Counted from the first letter of the stretch, positions 1 to 13,100 are shown. The stretch: DNA of 64,000 nt from Enoplosus armatus (GCF_043641665.1 NC_092203.1:7796067-7860066); one strand, 5' to 3'. The notes: generated by a model from the letters alone, not told the origin. A program made the numbers and translations.

Positions 1-158
1 TTGGTGCCTCAATGTCAATAAATGTTGCAATATAGGTCTGCGCCCGCTGTGCAGCATGAGGTATTGAACGTGTTCCTCCGACAGATCGACAAGCTGCGTG
101 AACGTATGCTTCATCGCCGTTATTGGTGCTCTGACTGTGACTTCTGACCATCTTTTGT
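1..158 (-). CDS. Possible coding exon of an unidentified gene (cut by left edge)
   Basis: I do not recognise this gene. On the minus strand the frame through KHTFTQLVDLSEEHVQYLML is open from about 190 down to base 1. A possible acceptor (pyrimidine-rich TTTACTTTCCTCTCCATC... then AAG) would place the exon start at 158. CpG is clearly denser here than in the neighbouring DNA, as expected for a conserved exon in an otherwise CpG-depleted region. There is no stop or donor before the edge. It could also be a chance ORF. Confidence 0.35.
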
Positions 159-2384
159 CTTTCAAGTGAAATGATGGAGAGGAAAGTAAATTTTAACTCA
201 TTTATGAACATAAGGGCATGTTTTCATCCTCTCCTGATTCAATATGCACTTGGCAGGGTTGCTCTGAGTAGGTATTTTAAAATAAAGTGCTTAAACAAAA
301 CAAAGGTGGAAAAGAAAATATAAAACAGATGGTGAGTTCCGAAATTTTGTTTACAGGTCTCACCTTCAATTCATACAACAGATCTGTTTCAGCGACAAAA
401 TTCAACTTGTTGACTTGTGACAGCAAATCATCCAATCTGTGTAACCACACATACAGATACAAACCGAAGAGCTTCTGCTGTTTACATAGTCTCCACTCGT
501 CTGCTGCAAAAATAGCAGCTCTCTGGATGTGGAAGGCTCATTGTCAGATCGCTCTCCAAGAGTAACTTGGCAACAGTGTTACCCCAAAGGCTGCACTTTT
601 CCATTTAGCCATGCCTCTGTTCATGGATGATCTGATTCTTGCCATGACAAAAGGCTGATGAATTGTCAGCCAGGGTGATTTCTGATTGGCAGGTGGAACA
701 AAAAGCAAGCAACCAAGAATCATTTTACCCCTGGCAAACTGTGACAGGCATCAGTTAGACTGTGTTGGAGAAGTTCTGTCTAGCCACGAGGGTCTTTGTA
801 AGCGTTTTTCTTTTGACGAAAACTGCCAGTCAAGTAGGGGTCACCTTTAGATCCCTTAAGAGGCCTGTGGACTCCCCACCAGGCTGCACAGCATCCAGCC
901 ATCTTCGAATTAGCTCCAAATGTCGACCTGTAGCAATAAATACAGAAACTAGACCTCTTCCTGCGGTACACTACTGAAGATGATTAAAAGTTAGTGAATC
1001 CAGAAATCCTCAAACCTACACTGGTAATGATTAACTCCTATGAACATCAGTTGTTTTTGGTAAGCTGCCTTTTGCTGAGTCCTGAAAAACCTTGCTTAGG
1101 GCAGTGCCAGTCATTTTACAAGTGCTGATCCTCCTCCTCCTAAGCGGATTGGGATGTTTTGACGTTTTGCCATCCTTGGTCAGTGATAAGGATGACCCGG
1201 TCAGCTCACAGCAAGCTTCTACACAACACTGTCTTTTCTTTAGAGAATAAAACAACACACTCTGTCCTTAGTGGACGCCCTCGCACGGAAAAATGACAGT
1301 GTCCTGTGACAGCTACTGCACTAGAGAAGAAACTGTTTTTTTTAGCATGTTTTGAGTCTTGTTTGGTTGTTCAGTTGTTGACAAGTGGAGCAATTTTCTT
1401 TAAAAAATGAGCTGTGTGGCTTTTCTGTGTAGCAGCTATGAAAGCTACTGATAATAAATGGAAGAAGAAGTTAAGCTTTAGAAAAGTACATTGCGACACT
1501 CCAAGACAACCAATATTTGAGCTAAGAAAGCCAAGGTGAGCAGCAGCATAACGAGAGCCCACTGACAGTTTTTCTTTTTCTTTCCTTTCCACTTTCATCT
1601 GCATTTATTAATTTGGAAAGTTCTGCAACCTACACAGTGCTGTGAGGTGTCACAAATGTAACAAATTGCCAGCTCGAACATTGAGCATTTCTCAGAAACA
1701 AGATTTTGCAACCAATTGGGCAGCAAATTGGTCTACATTACAAAGTCATTTGTTTTTAGAATTGGTATGTAGAGCAAAATGGGACACAGAAAAAAATAAA
1801 AATAGCAAGTATGTTCCTTTATGCTTTTAGATTTTATCTAATTCAAAAGCGAGCATGGAAAACAGAACCTTTCAATGCTCAGCGGTACGTTCTGCGAGAA
1901 AGTGACACTAATAATGGTCTTGTGTTGAGACGTCTGTCAACTCTGCATTCTCCGCAATGAAATAAATTCTTTACAAAAGGCACACGTCTCCTGCTCTTTG
2001 AATGCAGCCAGCACCATCTAATTTGTTAAATTTTCACCACTGAAAGGGTGCCAATTTGTTGAGCCAGGAGAGGAATTTTCAATTCAGCAGAAATCACATC
2101 CGCCTCAGCAACATCAAACACTGAACACATGATACAGACCCCATAGAGGCTTGTGATACAGATCATGGAATCACTGTAGGAATAAAGGCATCTTTTACAG
2201 AGTGGTGTACAGTGATACTATTGACAAAAAGTAACTTCTTGCACATTACTTGATTTAAATTGGCCAATTAAAGCTCCTGTATAGACTTCTTATCAGAATG
2301 TAGGAAAAATAGCTGTTGAGATTCATCATCTCCCTTTTTATCTCTTTTCTTCTGTAACTGATCTGATTTACTGAGTCCAAAGTG

Positions 2385-2575
2385 AATTAATAAACACCTT
2401 AACTCACGATCCACTGACCACCTTTTCCGGAGCTTTCAACCATATCTCATGGTCTTTCTCAGCAGATGGAGTTCACTGTTGAGCATGTGAGCTGAGCCAT
2501 CACCAAGACCATGAGAAGTGGTTGAAAGCTCTGGTAAAGTTAACAATTGCACCATGAGTTAATTGATTTATTGAT
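2385..2575. mobile_element. Fold-back / MITE-like element
   Basis: Inner arms 2427-2456 and 2505-2534 are reverse complements at 27 of 30 positions (left arm CCGGAGCTTTCAACC...CATGGTCTT), with a 48-nt loop. Weaker outer arms (TTAACTCA near 2399, TGAGTTAA near 2556) extend the symmetry. No coding capacity; most likely a non-autonomous DNA transposon remnant. Confidence 0.7.
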
Positions 2576-4869
2576 ATATTTCCTATAAGTGGTTTACTTC
2601 ATTTTCTTCGCATGTTTTGTTGAACTCTTCTAACTTGACACGTGACTGGAAATGTAAACCTCACTAATTCATTCATTCATTTTTAAATATATAATTGTGG
2701 GTCATGTTTTTTGTTGTGAAGCCCCAACTGTAAATTAATTTCCTATCGCACACTATTATCACCCAGGTGCTTCGTTTGTGCTTTGAGTCTTGAATTCTTA
2801 TAATATTGCCGACATTCAAGAAAGAAATAGTCCCTTAGCTTTGAGGTATGAGGTGAAAACTCAATATACAAATATATAACATGCAGGAAAGAGAAAAATA
2901 TACTCCTGTACCAATGCACATGACCTAGAAAATGCATTCATTATTAGTCAGCATAAATACTTGCACAGCGCTCCTGCTGTGAATGGTGACTACAGTCAAG
3001 TTAACCTGATAAATGAGTTGAATTTCACAGAAAGCCCAGTGTCCTTGGTGGGCGCAGCTTGTGTTAGTCTTTCGCCATGCTGATTGATAGTGGCGGATGC
3101 TAATTCCATGGCAAATGATGCTATTATTCAGGGGCTCAAATTGAATTACTTCATCCATTGGATCTGCTTAACATTTTCCCCATGGAGAGTTTAGCAACCA
3201 GTGTAATCTCCCCTACTTACTTACAAGTCCCGTTTGTCATGCCTAGTCTCTCTGTCTCTCTCCCTCCTACTGTACTGGATGATCGCAATGTTGTTCTGTG
3301 CATGAATCATTACGCAGTGGTGTGTGCCCGGACATACTCATGCAGTCAAACATGTTAAGACCTGGAAGCTTTCAGAGCATTACAATTCATTCATTTTTTA
3401 TCCAAGGACACCTGTGCAATCTTTTAGTCAATATCCTGCTTCTCTGCAATTTTAAAACTTTTACCATGTCCGGTTTACGCAATTTTATGCCATTTCTCCC
3501 ATTTTCGGTCTTGTCGACATAACCCTATTCTGTCAAATATGTCACATTATTGTGTACATTTCGTAGCATATGTTATGTATATATTGTTTTATGACAGGAA
3601 TAAAAACAAAACAATGCCTATTTTTGTTGTCCTTTTACTGCATGTTGTTTTACATCTCAGCTCTGTATACTGATGGTTTCTCACCAGTTTAAACTCCCTG
3701 TTATGCCTAATAATGTGATTGCTAAATAAATCAACATTACATTATATTACAGTATTATAGTAATACAGTAAATAAAGAGCTCAAATTAGCAGCTGTCAGC
3801 ATCATGACAAAACAGTTAACAAGTGTAAGCAAGAGTACAAAGACGTTATAGCAGTTATTGGCAACAGTGAAGGTTTCGATATAGAGAAATAAATAAATAA
3901 ATACAGACTCATTTACTCAGTGGAACTACAATATAACAATCAAACGCGTGGAAGCGGAATAATAAGGTGTGATTGAGGCGCTATGTGGGTGTACAGTACA
4001 TTATATGTTTTAATGCATGATTAGAAGAGAGTGGTTGTAATTGTTAAATACAGCTGTATACAAACCACAATATAAAAAGGAGATAATAATGTGTGGCATA
4101 GTTTACAGACTACAAACAATATTGCATAATTGTACACAGAATGCTGTGCTATTTTCTCAAATGTATCTACGTGGATTATGTATTCTGGCAATTTAATAAT
4201 GAGAATGTATGATTTTGATGAATTAAACATTTGCCAATTGATAAACAGTATTTAGGTTATTTTATTCAATTGAAGTAGTTTCATTGGCTTCACTATAATG
4301 TTTGTTACTGTGTATTTCTAGGTAAGTAGGACCTTTGATGTGATTATTAATTAAATCATGATATGTTTAAGGAACAACTCATAAAAGAAGAGTGTATGAC
4401 TCTCAGAGCTCTGCAATATTACCAGCAAAGTGGTTGGGGCAGATGGCATTTGTTTTAGCTCAATCACATTTTTGCACATTGTTTATGCCACTCAGGTGCA
4501 TGTCCTGTATATGTATTTGAACACTATTCATGAAGCATGTTCATTGTGTCAATTATTCTGTTCTTGTGTAGCTGCCCTTTTTATTTCATGTTCCTCCACA
4601 GAATAAGAGAGGGTCATCCTGTCAGTTGTAGAATGAATACAGTTTCTAGTCTGTGAATGCATTTTATCCTATTCTGGGGCTAATGCAGTAAAGCCTGTTA
4701 ATGCAAACATTGCTCAGCAATTTTGCTTCACAAATTTAACACAAGTGGAGCGCATCCACTGCCAGAGGCCATGCAGGAACTTCACCAACCATGGTATTTT
4801 TAAGTTGCACCTCTCTATCACAGGGTCTCTGGATTGTATTGGAGTTCACGCAGTGATCTCAATGTCATT

Positions 4870-5110
4870 GCTCTAGTGGAAAATTGGCTTCACACAGTAA
4901 TGGTCCTTAACTGGTGTTTTCTGTATCATCCATCAAGACCTCAGAACCTGTCCTCAAAAAGCATCATCATCTCTGCAATTTGCATTCTTGTCGTAAATAT
5001 GTGGTTTTCTTGTTTCCTTTGTTCCCTTTTGACACCAGCTGTCAATGCTGTGTTTACAGCTTGTTGTGCTGCCCCCAAGTGGCCAAAAAATCTGTTGCCA
5101 CAGGTTTAAG
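4870..5110 (+). mobile_element. Dispersed repeat, 3' part (CCCCCAAGTGGCCAAAA family), copy 1
   Basis: It ends GTGTTTACAGCTTGTTGTGC followed by TGCCCCCAAGTGGCCAAAAA. The same ending occurs at 33719-33745. I recognise this as a very common percomorph repeat tail, from memory. Confidence 0.6.
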
Positions 5111-5410
5111 AGTAATATATAAATAAGAAGCATTGATTACATTTTGCAAGCGACTTGCCCAACACTGACCATTTCATAGAATTAACATACCTTGAAAGTA
5201 AAAAAAGAAAACACTATGAGCCACTATGAGATGTGAAATATTTGGAAAGTTGTTGAGTTCTATAAAAGCCGACATTTCACCAGATACACAGACACAACCA
5301 CAAACAAAGCAATTTAGTCTATTCTCTTGACTAAACTTGCTGACAGGATTTGGCTGTAATGTTTGTATTACTGTCACAGTTCCTTCCGTTGCTTTCCACC
5401 AGCTACGTGT

Positions 5411-5575
5411 TTAAAAGGGAGCCGGCGGCTCGTCCGCCGCCGAACCTGCAGGGCCTATTTGTGTATAGAGTATCCGAGAGTGATGAGCCAGGACGGTTGA
5501 ATATAGCCACTGAAACCAGTTGTCTTCTCTCCCAAATGGGAAATCCCAGAGCGAGAGGCGGTCTGTCAGTTCCAT
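5411..5575 (-). CDS. Unassigned small ORF in CpG-rich block (54 codons plus stop)
   Basis: I do not recognise it. The ATG at 5575 opens MELTDRLSLWDFPFGREDNW, followed by FQWLYSTVLAHHSRILYTQI and a Pro/Ala-rich end, with TAA at 5411-5413. The frame is open upstream to about 5605. Surrounding DNA at 5400-5600 has many CpG dinucleotides and a GCCGGCGGC...GCCGCC palindromic patch, unlike its neighbours. It could be a terminal exon, a conserved noncoding element or a chance ORF. Confidence 0.25.
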   Translation of the reverse strand: MELTDRLSLWDFPFGREDNWFQWLYSTVLAHHSRILYTQIGPAGSAADEPPAPF

Positions 5576-5610
5576 CAACGCCGGGATAATCCCAGAGAAG
5601 AGACAGCATT

Positions 5611-8544
5611 TTTATTGGCCTGTGTCTTGCTCCAGCACCAGGACCACCAGTCTAATAAGTCAGTGATGCCTCTTTCTGTCTCTCTTCTCACTTCTTTTAC
5701 TTTCAGCTCTCAGTTTTTTTTAATCTCTTCTGAACTCAGGTAGACAGAAGAGTTTTTCTATGAACAGGAGTCTCTTTGTCCAGGCAGATTGAAAGACAGA
5801 AAACACTTATCGACTGCATATTAGTCCCTTGGTTTCCCATTGCTCTGGTTTTAAATTAGACATCCTCTGAAGTAGGGATGTAGTGAATGTTTACACTGGT
5901 CAATCTCGTCAATATGTGCTGTCAAATGCATTCCAGTTATAATTTACTTTTTCATGCTCAAACTAGCCCTTTACTTTCAAATACATACTGTTAACCTGAA
6001 TTTGCACCTTATTGATATTTCATATTTTATATTTGCACTATATATATGTGCACTCTTTCCTACTTTGTACTGCAACTGCTGCACAACAATTTCCCTCAGG
6101 ATGAATACACTTCTATCTTATCAGTTGGTAACAGCCTTCATTTCCCAGAATGCCTTTCACTGCAACCTTTAATGTAACCTAAATGTGTTGAGCATGGCTT
6201 ATGCACTATTATTAATTAAGATGAAGAAGACTTTGAGACTGTGTTTGCACAAGAGCAATAATGCAACAGCAGCAATGACAATCCAGCAAAACTAGATAAA
6301 GAGCAAAAATGACTAAAAAGCTAACACTCTGATATATAACCAAGCATTAAGCTCCGAACATATTTTGCATGCACATGTTCTGCATTATCGAACTCGACTT
6401 CTGATTATACCAAATAAAGTCAATGATCTACAGTAGCTGTCTCAAATATCCTACAAAGTTGATGACAAGCTGAATTCACAATAGGTACTGGCCATTGACT
6501 TCCATTATAATAATTAATCAATTTTAAATGTCGGTAATTCATATAATAGGAAAAGGCAGTGTTCAGTACGTGTTTAACTTATGTGATAATGTGACAGCAT
6601 TTATTGGCCATCTGTGGTCCAGCTAAATGAGGCTCGCTTGCTGTTGTACTTTACAATGGTGGAAAAATCTTGTCTATGTGTAAAATGCACAAACATGCCT
6701 GATTTTCAAATGAGCTGGAAATTAAACTTCTTAATGTTTAACAGCTGTTACTTTCATTCACAGCTAATGTTGACTAATTAGTCAGTTAGTAGCTAAAGCA
6801 CATGCAGCAAATACCTGGAATACCCGTGCTCTAAATGTTGGTTATTTTATCTTGTTTATTTATTTATTTCATTTCCCTCCAATCTATATATTTTCTTGGT
6901 TTTATGTCTTTTTCTAAAGAACTTTAAAACTTATTTTTGAAAATGTCTTCAGGTATATAAATAAAGGTGTTGTTATCATTAAAAGATAAAGGTGGTAATA
7001 TTCTACATTTGTCTTGTAAATGAAAAGGTCAAAATCAATAATCCTACTAACAAGTATTGTCACTATATCCAAAGCCTGGTGTACAGTAGATTATACCTCT
7101 GTACTCCATTCTTCCAACTACTGAAAACATCTTAGTGAGCCACACTGTTGCCATGTTCCTTTATTTCCATGAACACACACAATGTATTGTATTTTGAGTC
7201 ACTCCCACATACAGCGTCCTACTGCTGTAAATACTCACTCAATACATAATAATTTGTGGTTAAAAACAGTCTCCAGCAAATGCTGTATTTGCTCCTGTTT
7301 GAATAGCCTTTGCTAAATTCTATAGTGTCCAACTGTTTCAGGAAATTACATATTATTTCTTTTAAAAAATAAAGTATGAATTCATATGAACACATGGGCT
7401 TGGCGCTGAGTGGCACAGAAGGGGAGGGGGAAGTCAGAGAGTATAAAGAGACAGACTAAGCAGTTGATGGTTTTGGTCTTTTCATTGAATTTGCTGACAA
7501 TAACAAAAATATGAAAAAATCACCAGCCTTATGCTTTAATGTTTTTAAAAGTCATTCTTTTTGTCCAATGATTCATTGAAGAAAATGCAGGAACAAATGA
7601 CAACATCAACATAGCCCTTTTCAGCAATTCTTAAGTGTTTAAGGATGTGTGACAAAGTGACTTCTGTCACTTTTACATCAATAAAGGTTAGACCATTGAA
7701 TATTCTGCCTTGTTTTCATCACTTTTGATTCATCATTGCTGCAGCTTTTAGTGTTATCCAAGAGTCTATGTTAAAAGAACATTTGCACAAATGCTATTTT
7801 ACCTGCCAAGCTAAAAACTTTTCACTCCCATTTCTTCCGGTGCTGTCTTAATGGGTTTTTAATGGGTATTTCAGAGGATCCAAGAAAGGTTGTACTGGTC
7901 TTGCTTGAGTCACGGTGAACAGATGGCATTCCAGGCAGGAAAAAAAGGGGGAGAAATCAAAGAGTTTATTGATCCAGCAGCTTAATTAAACAAGACTGAG
8001 TGTCAGTGCTTGGACCGCATAGTGACTGAACTTCACAGCATCTGGTGCAAACCCTACCAGCCAGAGAACACAAAGGCACAAATGCATAAGGAACCAGGAG
8101 ATAATACAGCCTTTGTAAACACCCATATAATACACACATCATTGTATATACACACACCTGCACACACTGTTCAAGTCTCTACAGAGATATAGGCTCAGGA
8201 AAGTAGAAGAAGGCGAAGCAAGGTGTAGGAGGAGCACAACAACAATAGCTATACAAGCTCCCAAAGGATTGCGGGATATCTCTTTGCAAAATAGACTCTT
8301 TGGGAGCTTGCTGCAGCTTTTCACCCCTGGGTTGCTCTGGCATTACTTGTTGTTGTGCATGTTGATTTTGTTGCTTGATTTCATTCCAAAATATTACAAA
8401 AAGTAAGCAGTGAAAAAGCTCTTGACAATCTCGAAACTTGAATATGATGGCTCCTTTTTTGAGTCAACTTTTTAACGCAAAATATGTTAATAACATGTTT
8501 TTGAAGTCAGTCTTTTTAAAGAGCGCACACACACCAACACACAC
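5611..8544. other. Intergenic, no gene seen
   Basis: AT-rich, low CpG, no convincing ORF. One short perfect inverted repeat occurs at 8254-8310. Confidence 0.7.
8254..8310. repeat. Perfect 13-bp inverted repeat (hairpin)
   Basis: CAAGCTCCCAAAG at 8254-8266 and CTTTGGGAGCTTG at 8298-8310, with a 31-nt loop. It could be a small transposon relic or an RNA hairpin. Confidence 0.8.
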
Positions 8545-8722
8545 CTGAGCAGGCCAATATCTAGCCTGGGCTCTACTCCGGGGTGGCTGTCGGAGGGAGA
8601 CTGATGGAGGCTGGCAGACAGGCGTTTAGGGAGGAGTCCGTCTGTTCCACGGTGTGGCAGAGCCAGCCACCATCCATCTCCATTATACACATCCACATGC
8701 CACTGGGCAGGGAACAACTCCT
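8545..8722 (-). CDS. Possible unannotated coding exon (178 nt), gene unidentified
   Basis: On the minus strand a C/T-rich tract (CTCCTCTGCACCTATCCC, then CCCCCTCTGG) and TTCTCAG acceptor precede an open frame: EELFPAQWHVDVYNGDGWWL, ALPHRGTDGLLPKRLSASLH, QSPSDSHPGVEPRLDIGLLR. It ends CTCAG at a GTGTGT donor. GC content, especially at third positions, is higher than in the flanks. YNGDGWWLA...GTDGLLP faintly recalls an SH3 core but is not a firm match. The length is not a multiple of three, so partner exons are needed to fix phase. Confidence 0.35.
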
Positions 8723-9337
8723 CTGAGAATGACCAGAGGGGGGAGGGATAGGTGCAGAGGAGGAGGGAGGGAGTGTCTGTCAAACTCTTGTTATGCTGTT
8801 GTTCCCGGCTCCTGCTCCTCCTCAGTTTATACATGTCGCGCATGTGTAAATCAGTGACAGAGAAAGAGGAGCAGTCAGTGGACGGACATGATTTGAATTC
8901 ATTCTTCATGGCAGGCTCTGCTCTCTTGTCATCTCTCTATATCAAGATGTTGTATTGATTTCTTTTTGATCTAGTTTAAACTACATGCATTTTATTTATT
9001 CATTCTTTACAAACTCATCGCCGCTCAGGCCCAGGTGACTTCAGCCAACTCTGGACAAATTGGCAGTTCAAAAAAGGAGAGTAGCTTGAGGTTAAATGCC
9101 ATGCTTAAAGACGAAATAACCCAATTTTCCTCTTACACATAAAAACTTCATAAGCAATAAAACCCATGCTCAATTCAATACACTCAGGGTTTTATTGCTA
9201 CAACCTTACTTGCCTTCCAAACACATTTGACCCTTTTTCCGGATCTGCCAACACAGTACAGCTCAAAAATGACATAGTTAAGGTAAGGGAAAAATCATAG
9301 TTATGGTTTAAATGAGACTAAGAATCAACAGCCATGC

Positions 9338-9720
9338 TGGCTGCTCTGTGAGGCTGTACTTAGGCACAATTGTGCTTTTAGCTAAATGCTAATATCAGCA
9401 TGCTAATATGCTTACAATGACGTTGCCAACATGCTGACGTTTAGCAGGTATAATGTTTACCATCTTAGTTAACATTTTCTAATTAGCACAAAACACAAAG
9501 TCTTGCTCAGACCAATGGGAATGTCATTAGTTTCTTGGTCATATATCAAGCTCCCTGACCTGATGGTGGCAGTAGATGAAAAGCCAGGGGATCACCAGAG
9601 TAAATACTAGTCATCTTGAGGGGAACATGGATGTCTGTACCAAATGTCATGCCAATCCATCCAATAGTTAATGAGATGTGTCAATCTGGACCAAACTGGT
9701 GGACCAACCAACAGACCACC
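9338..9720 (+). mobile_element. Dispersed percomorph repeat, copy 1 (GGCAATCCATCCAATAGTT family)
   Basis: Successive blocks: TTTAGCTAAATGCTAA, GCATGCTAATATGC, TAATTAGCACAAAACACAAAG, AATGGGAATGTCATTAG, GAGGGGAACATGGATGTCTG, CCAATCCATCCAATAGTTAA and GTCTGGACCAAACTGGTGGA (near variants). I recall this as a high-copy repeat in perch-like fishes. It carries no ORF. The second copy is at 15225. Confidence 0.7.
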
Positions 9721-10090
9721 TGAATGACACTGTTGGTAGGAGACAGGATGCTAACAGTGGTCTGCTTTGTCACAGGATATGTTGATGTATCCATCCACCC
9801 TGACCCCCTCATTAAGACATTTTGCAGTGCTATACAATGTCACTATACTTGCACCTTTGCTCCTTACAGACATACAAGAGTCATTATTCACATGACCACA
9901 ACAAGATGTCATTGGCAGGAAAATGTAACCATGGGTCATTTCAGGCATTTGAAAAAATGGCCAGTGCTCTTGTTTGTCTTGTAAGGACAGTGTCTTTCTT
10001 AAGCATGTCAGAGTCAATAATGTGAAATATTTGCCAATTAGGTGTCATTCAGCTCAGCTCAACAGATATTGTGCTAAGAAATAAACACCA

Positions 10091-10113
10091 ATATATATAT
10101 ATAGATATATATA
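10091..10113. repeat. (AT)n microsatellite
   Basis: Imperfect AT repeat with one G interruption. Confidence 0.9.
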
Positions 10114-13100
10114 CCACCATTACTGCGGAACAGAGACAGTCAGAGAGGAGGATGACAAGACAAAACCCAAAATGGCCACACCGACATGGATCACTAAGCC
10201 TGGAGGAAGACTCATTGTCAACACAACACTGAACAAAAAAAACCCTTTCAATCTCTTTGCAACAGGTACCTAAAAGAAATCATGATTCTCCTCCAACTAT
10301 TTTCCTGGCAATCTCTAACAGGGGGTACACACACAATCGGTAAATGGCCAAATGATTTAGAAGATATGAATAAGCTCTGACATAAATGGCTGGCTAGAAA
10401 TATGGTTGCCATGGGAACGGCGGCCAGCAGACTGCTCTGATGTGGGTATTATCAATCCCATTGATCAAGTTTATGTTTAAGACCAATTATGGAAAATCTC
10501 TGTCAAGTGTCCTCATCTTAATACTCATAAAACCACTGCTTTATGTTGAGATATCACAAATAATACAGTGAACTCAGCATATTAAAATCTTCATATAACA
10601 ACATTAATACCATTTCTTACCCTCAAGTTGACTCTTCACTAATCTCTATTGTTGCATTGTCGTTCAGCTAAAAGACTGAAATATCCCTGGCAAAAAGTCA
10701 GCATCCCAACTGCAGGGAAATACTACACAGCGGAGTGTACTACACAGTGTTTACTTCAAGCCAGTGAACTAGTTAGCCGGACATGCTAATGTTGGCATCT
10801 AATGTTAGAGAAGATAAACACAGTGTTGAATCCATTCCTTACACTTTTGAAAAGGCTAAAAGCAGCTTGAGTTATGATTGGACAATTGCTGTTTGAGGGA
10901 GGGGTTTAGCAGACAGTCAGCTGCAATTGTGTCTTTGCAAACTACAAAAGCACTAGAGAATTAATTCTTCTCTCTGTCTTTCTCAATCCGACCATCTCTA
11001 TTTCTCTCCTTTCTTCTCTTTACAGATTACAACAGTATGAGAGCTAGATTTCCCCCCAGACACAGGTGAAGAGGGTCTGATGTTAAAAATGGAGGCATAC
11101 CAGCTGGCGGGTAATCACTGTTTTAACCTCCCTCTCGGTCATTAATCAAAGTCAACGTACTCAGGCAGGAGATGTGATCCTGCAGCCTCTTCCACCCCAC
11201 ACAGTCTTACAAGAGAGCCGACGACCAGGAGGCCTGAGACAGACAGCTAATCAAGGAGCCTAAAGTGAAGCTGCGGACCTGGATAAAGAGTATTTATTTA
11301 AATAAGTAGTGATTTAAAAAGTCAGTATTAATTTAAATGTGTTTGAAGCACCAAGCCTTGCCAGAGGCTGGATTTACACCTGTCGTTTAAATTCTGCAGT
11401 GAGTGCAGCCCAACACCAGCACACATCACACAGAACTGAGCTGTTTTTCTTGTTACATTTTTTTAGATCCATGAATTTGCTCTTTAAATATCTCTAACCA
11501 AGAATGAAGCCAATTCTTAAAACAATCAGTTTTGTCTCTGTAGTCAGTGAATATACAACTTTTGATTCGTGGGTTTCATCTTTAATCCTGCCTAAGAGGC
11601 GACTAGAAAAAGGGGGGGGGGAAGCAAGCTAGTGTTAACCTCAAGGTTAAATCAGAAGCAATTTGCAAGGGGCGTGGGATATCCTATTTATAGTATGATT
11701 GTGGCAGCTCTGTTTCCTAGAAAATATGTTAATATGTTTTGCCATTTACGAAACGTAATTGCTGTCTGGATTATGTCCACTGGCAAAGTTTGTTTCCAGC
11801 AAAGGAAGTGTGATGATTTTATTATTATATATTTTCTTTTTTGTATATTTATTAACTTATCAATATTTTCTACAAAGTTGTATTGGTCCAGCATTTTACT
11901 TTAAATACTGGTCAACCAGTGTCGCTTTCCTCTTACTTTATGTCTGTTTCTTTTCTTTTCTCACATCTGTGTATGTCCATTAAACCTCCTCAAGTAGTCC
12001 TTTTAGGAAAATGTCATGAGCTGTGATACAAAGCTGATCGTCAGGCAATTTGAATGTATAATGAATCAGGGGTTAAAGTTAAGTATGAGCAAATTATTGG
12101 TAGAGCAGCATTACAAGCAGCACAATTTCAACCACATACAGTAAGTCCAAAACAGTCCAAAAATAATGACAGAGTTTAGTTTATATAATTGGCGAGACAC
12201 ATGGCTGGTATTTCTGGAATTATGTATATTTAGGATTTTCAGCTTTGGATTATAAACTGGTATTAAGAGGCTCACGATGTTTGAGGCAGCATTTGTTATA
12301 TTAGAGTTTGTTATTGTTTGTGGCTGTGAGCATTCAAAGGTCTATTTTCTCAGATAAGGATGTTCATAGTGTCATCCAAAATATTCCACACTGACTTTAT
12401 AATAATTTTCCATCTATGCTCTGGTACTCCACAAGGTCCATTTCCTCCTCTGTCATTTCTGATTTACATCATAATTCACTTCTGTATTGAAACCAGAAAC
12501 TTATTAGCTACTGTAAATCTAGAGGATCTGGGTTCAAGAACCTGCGATCCCACAAAAGCTTGGGATTGATGCTGCTCCATATAATTCAGTTTGGCTCCCA
12601 AGTCATCATTTATGATTTATTTTCATTAGGCAAGGCGCTGCCGTTGTGCAATTCATTTCTCCGCAATAAACAGACAGCGAGACAAGCTGCAGCTTCATAA
12701 AATACCATCTTCTTGAGTAGAGGCTGTGAAAAATGCAGCTAACAGGCGTCAGTTGTTGTCCTCGCCACCTCCCAACCCCCCCCCCACTCCTTCCAACGGT
12801 TGTAAAGTATGAAGTGCATTAGTGAGATAACACCTCTATTACTTTTAACAATATTGCTACTCCTCAGTGGCAACCCGCTGTTGGTTGTTAGTCACACTTA
12901 TCAACTCAAGGGAAGCACAACTTCAAAAGGCGCTCAGATCTGAGCCAAGCAGTCAGCCATTAGAGAAGAAACAACATATTAGCCTTGCTGTGTTTGATGC
13001 CTCCTTCTTCCAACTTGGAATGACAGTGTGAAATTAGACTAAACTGATTTGGAACAGACCTTGAAAGTTCAACCTCAGGACAGCCGCATAGGTTTTTTAT

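Larger units (their letters stand above)
159..5400. other. Intergenic, gene-poor
   Basis: AT-rich DNA with no ORF that looks like protein. It contains the fold-back element at 2385-2575 and a dispersed repeat copy at about 4,870-5,110. Confidence 0.7.
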
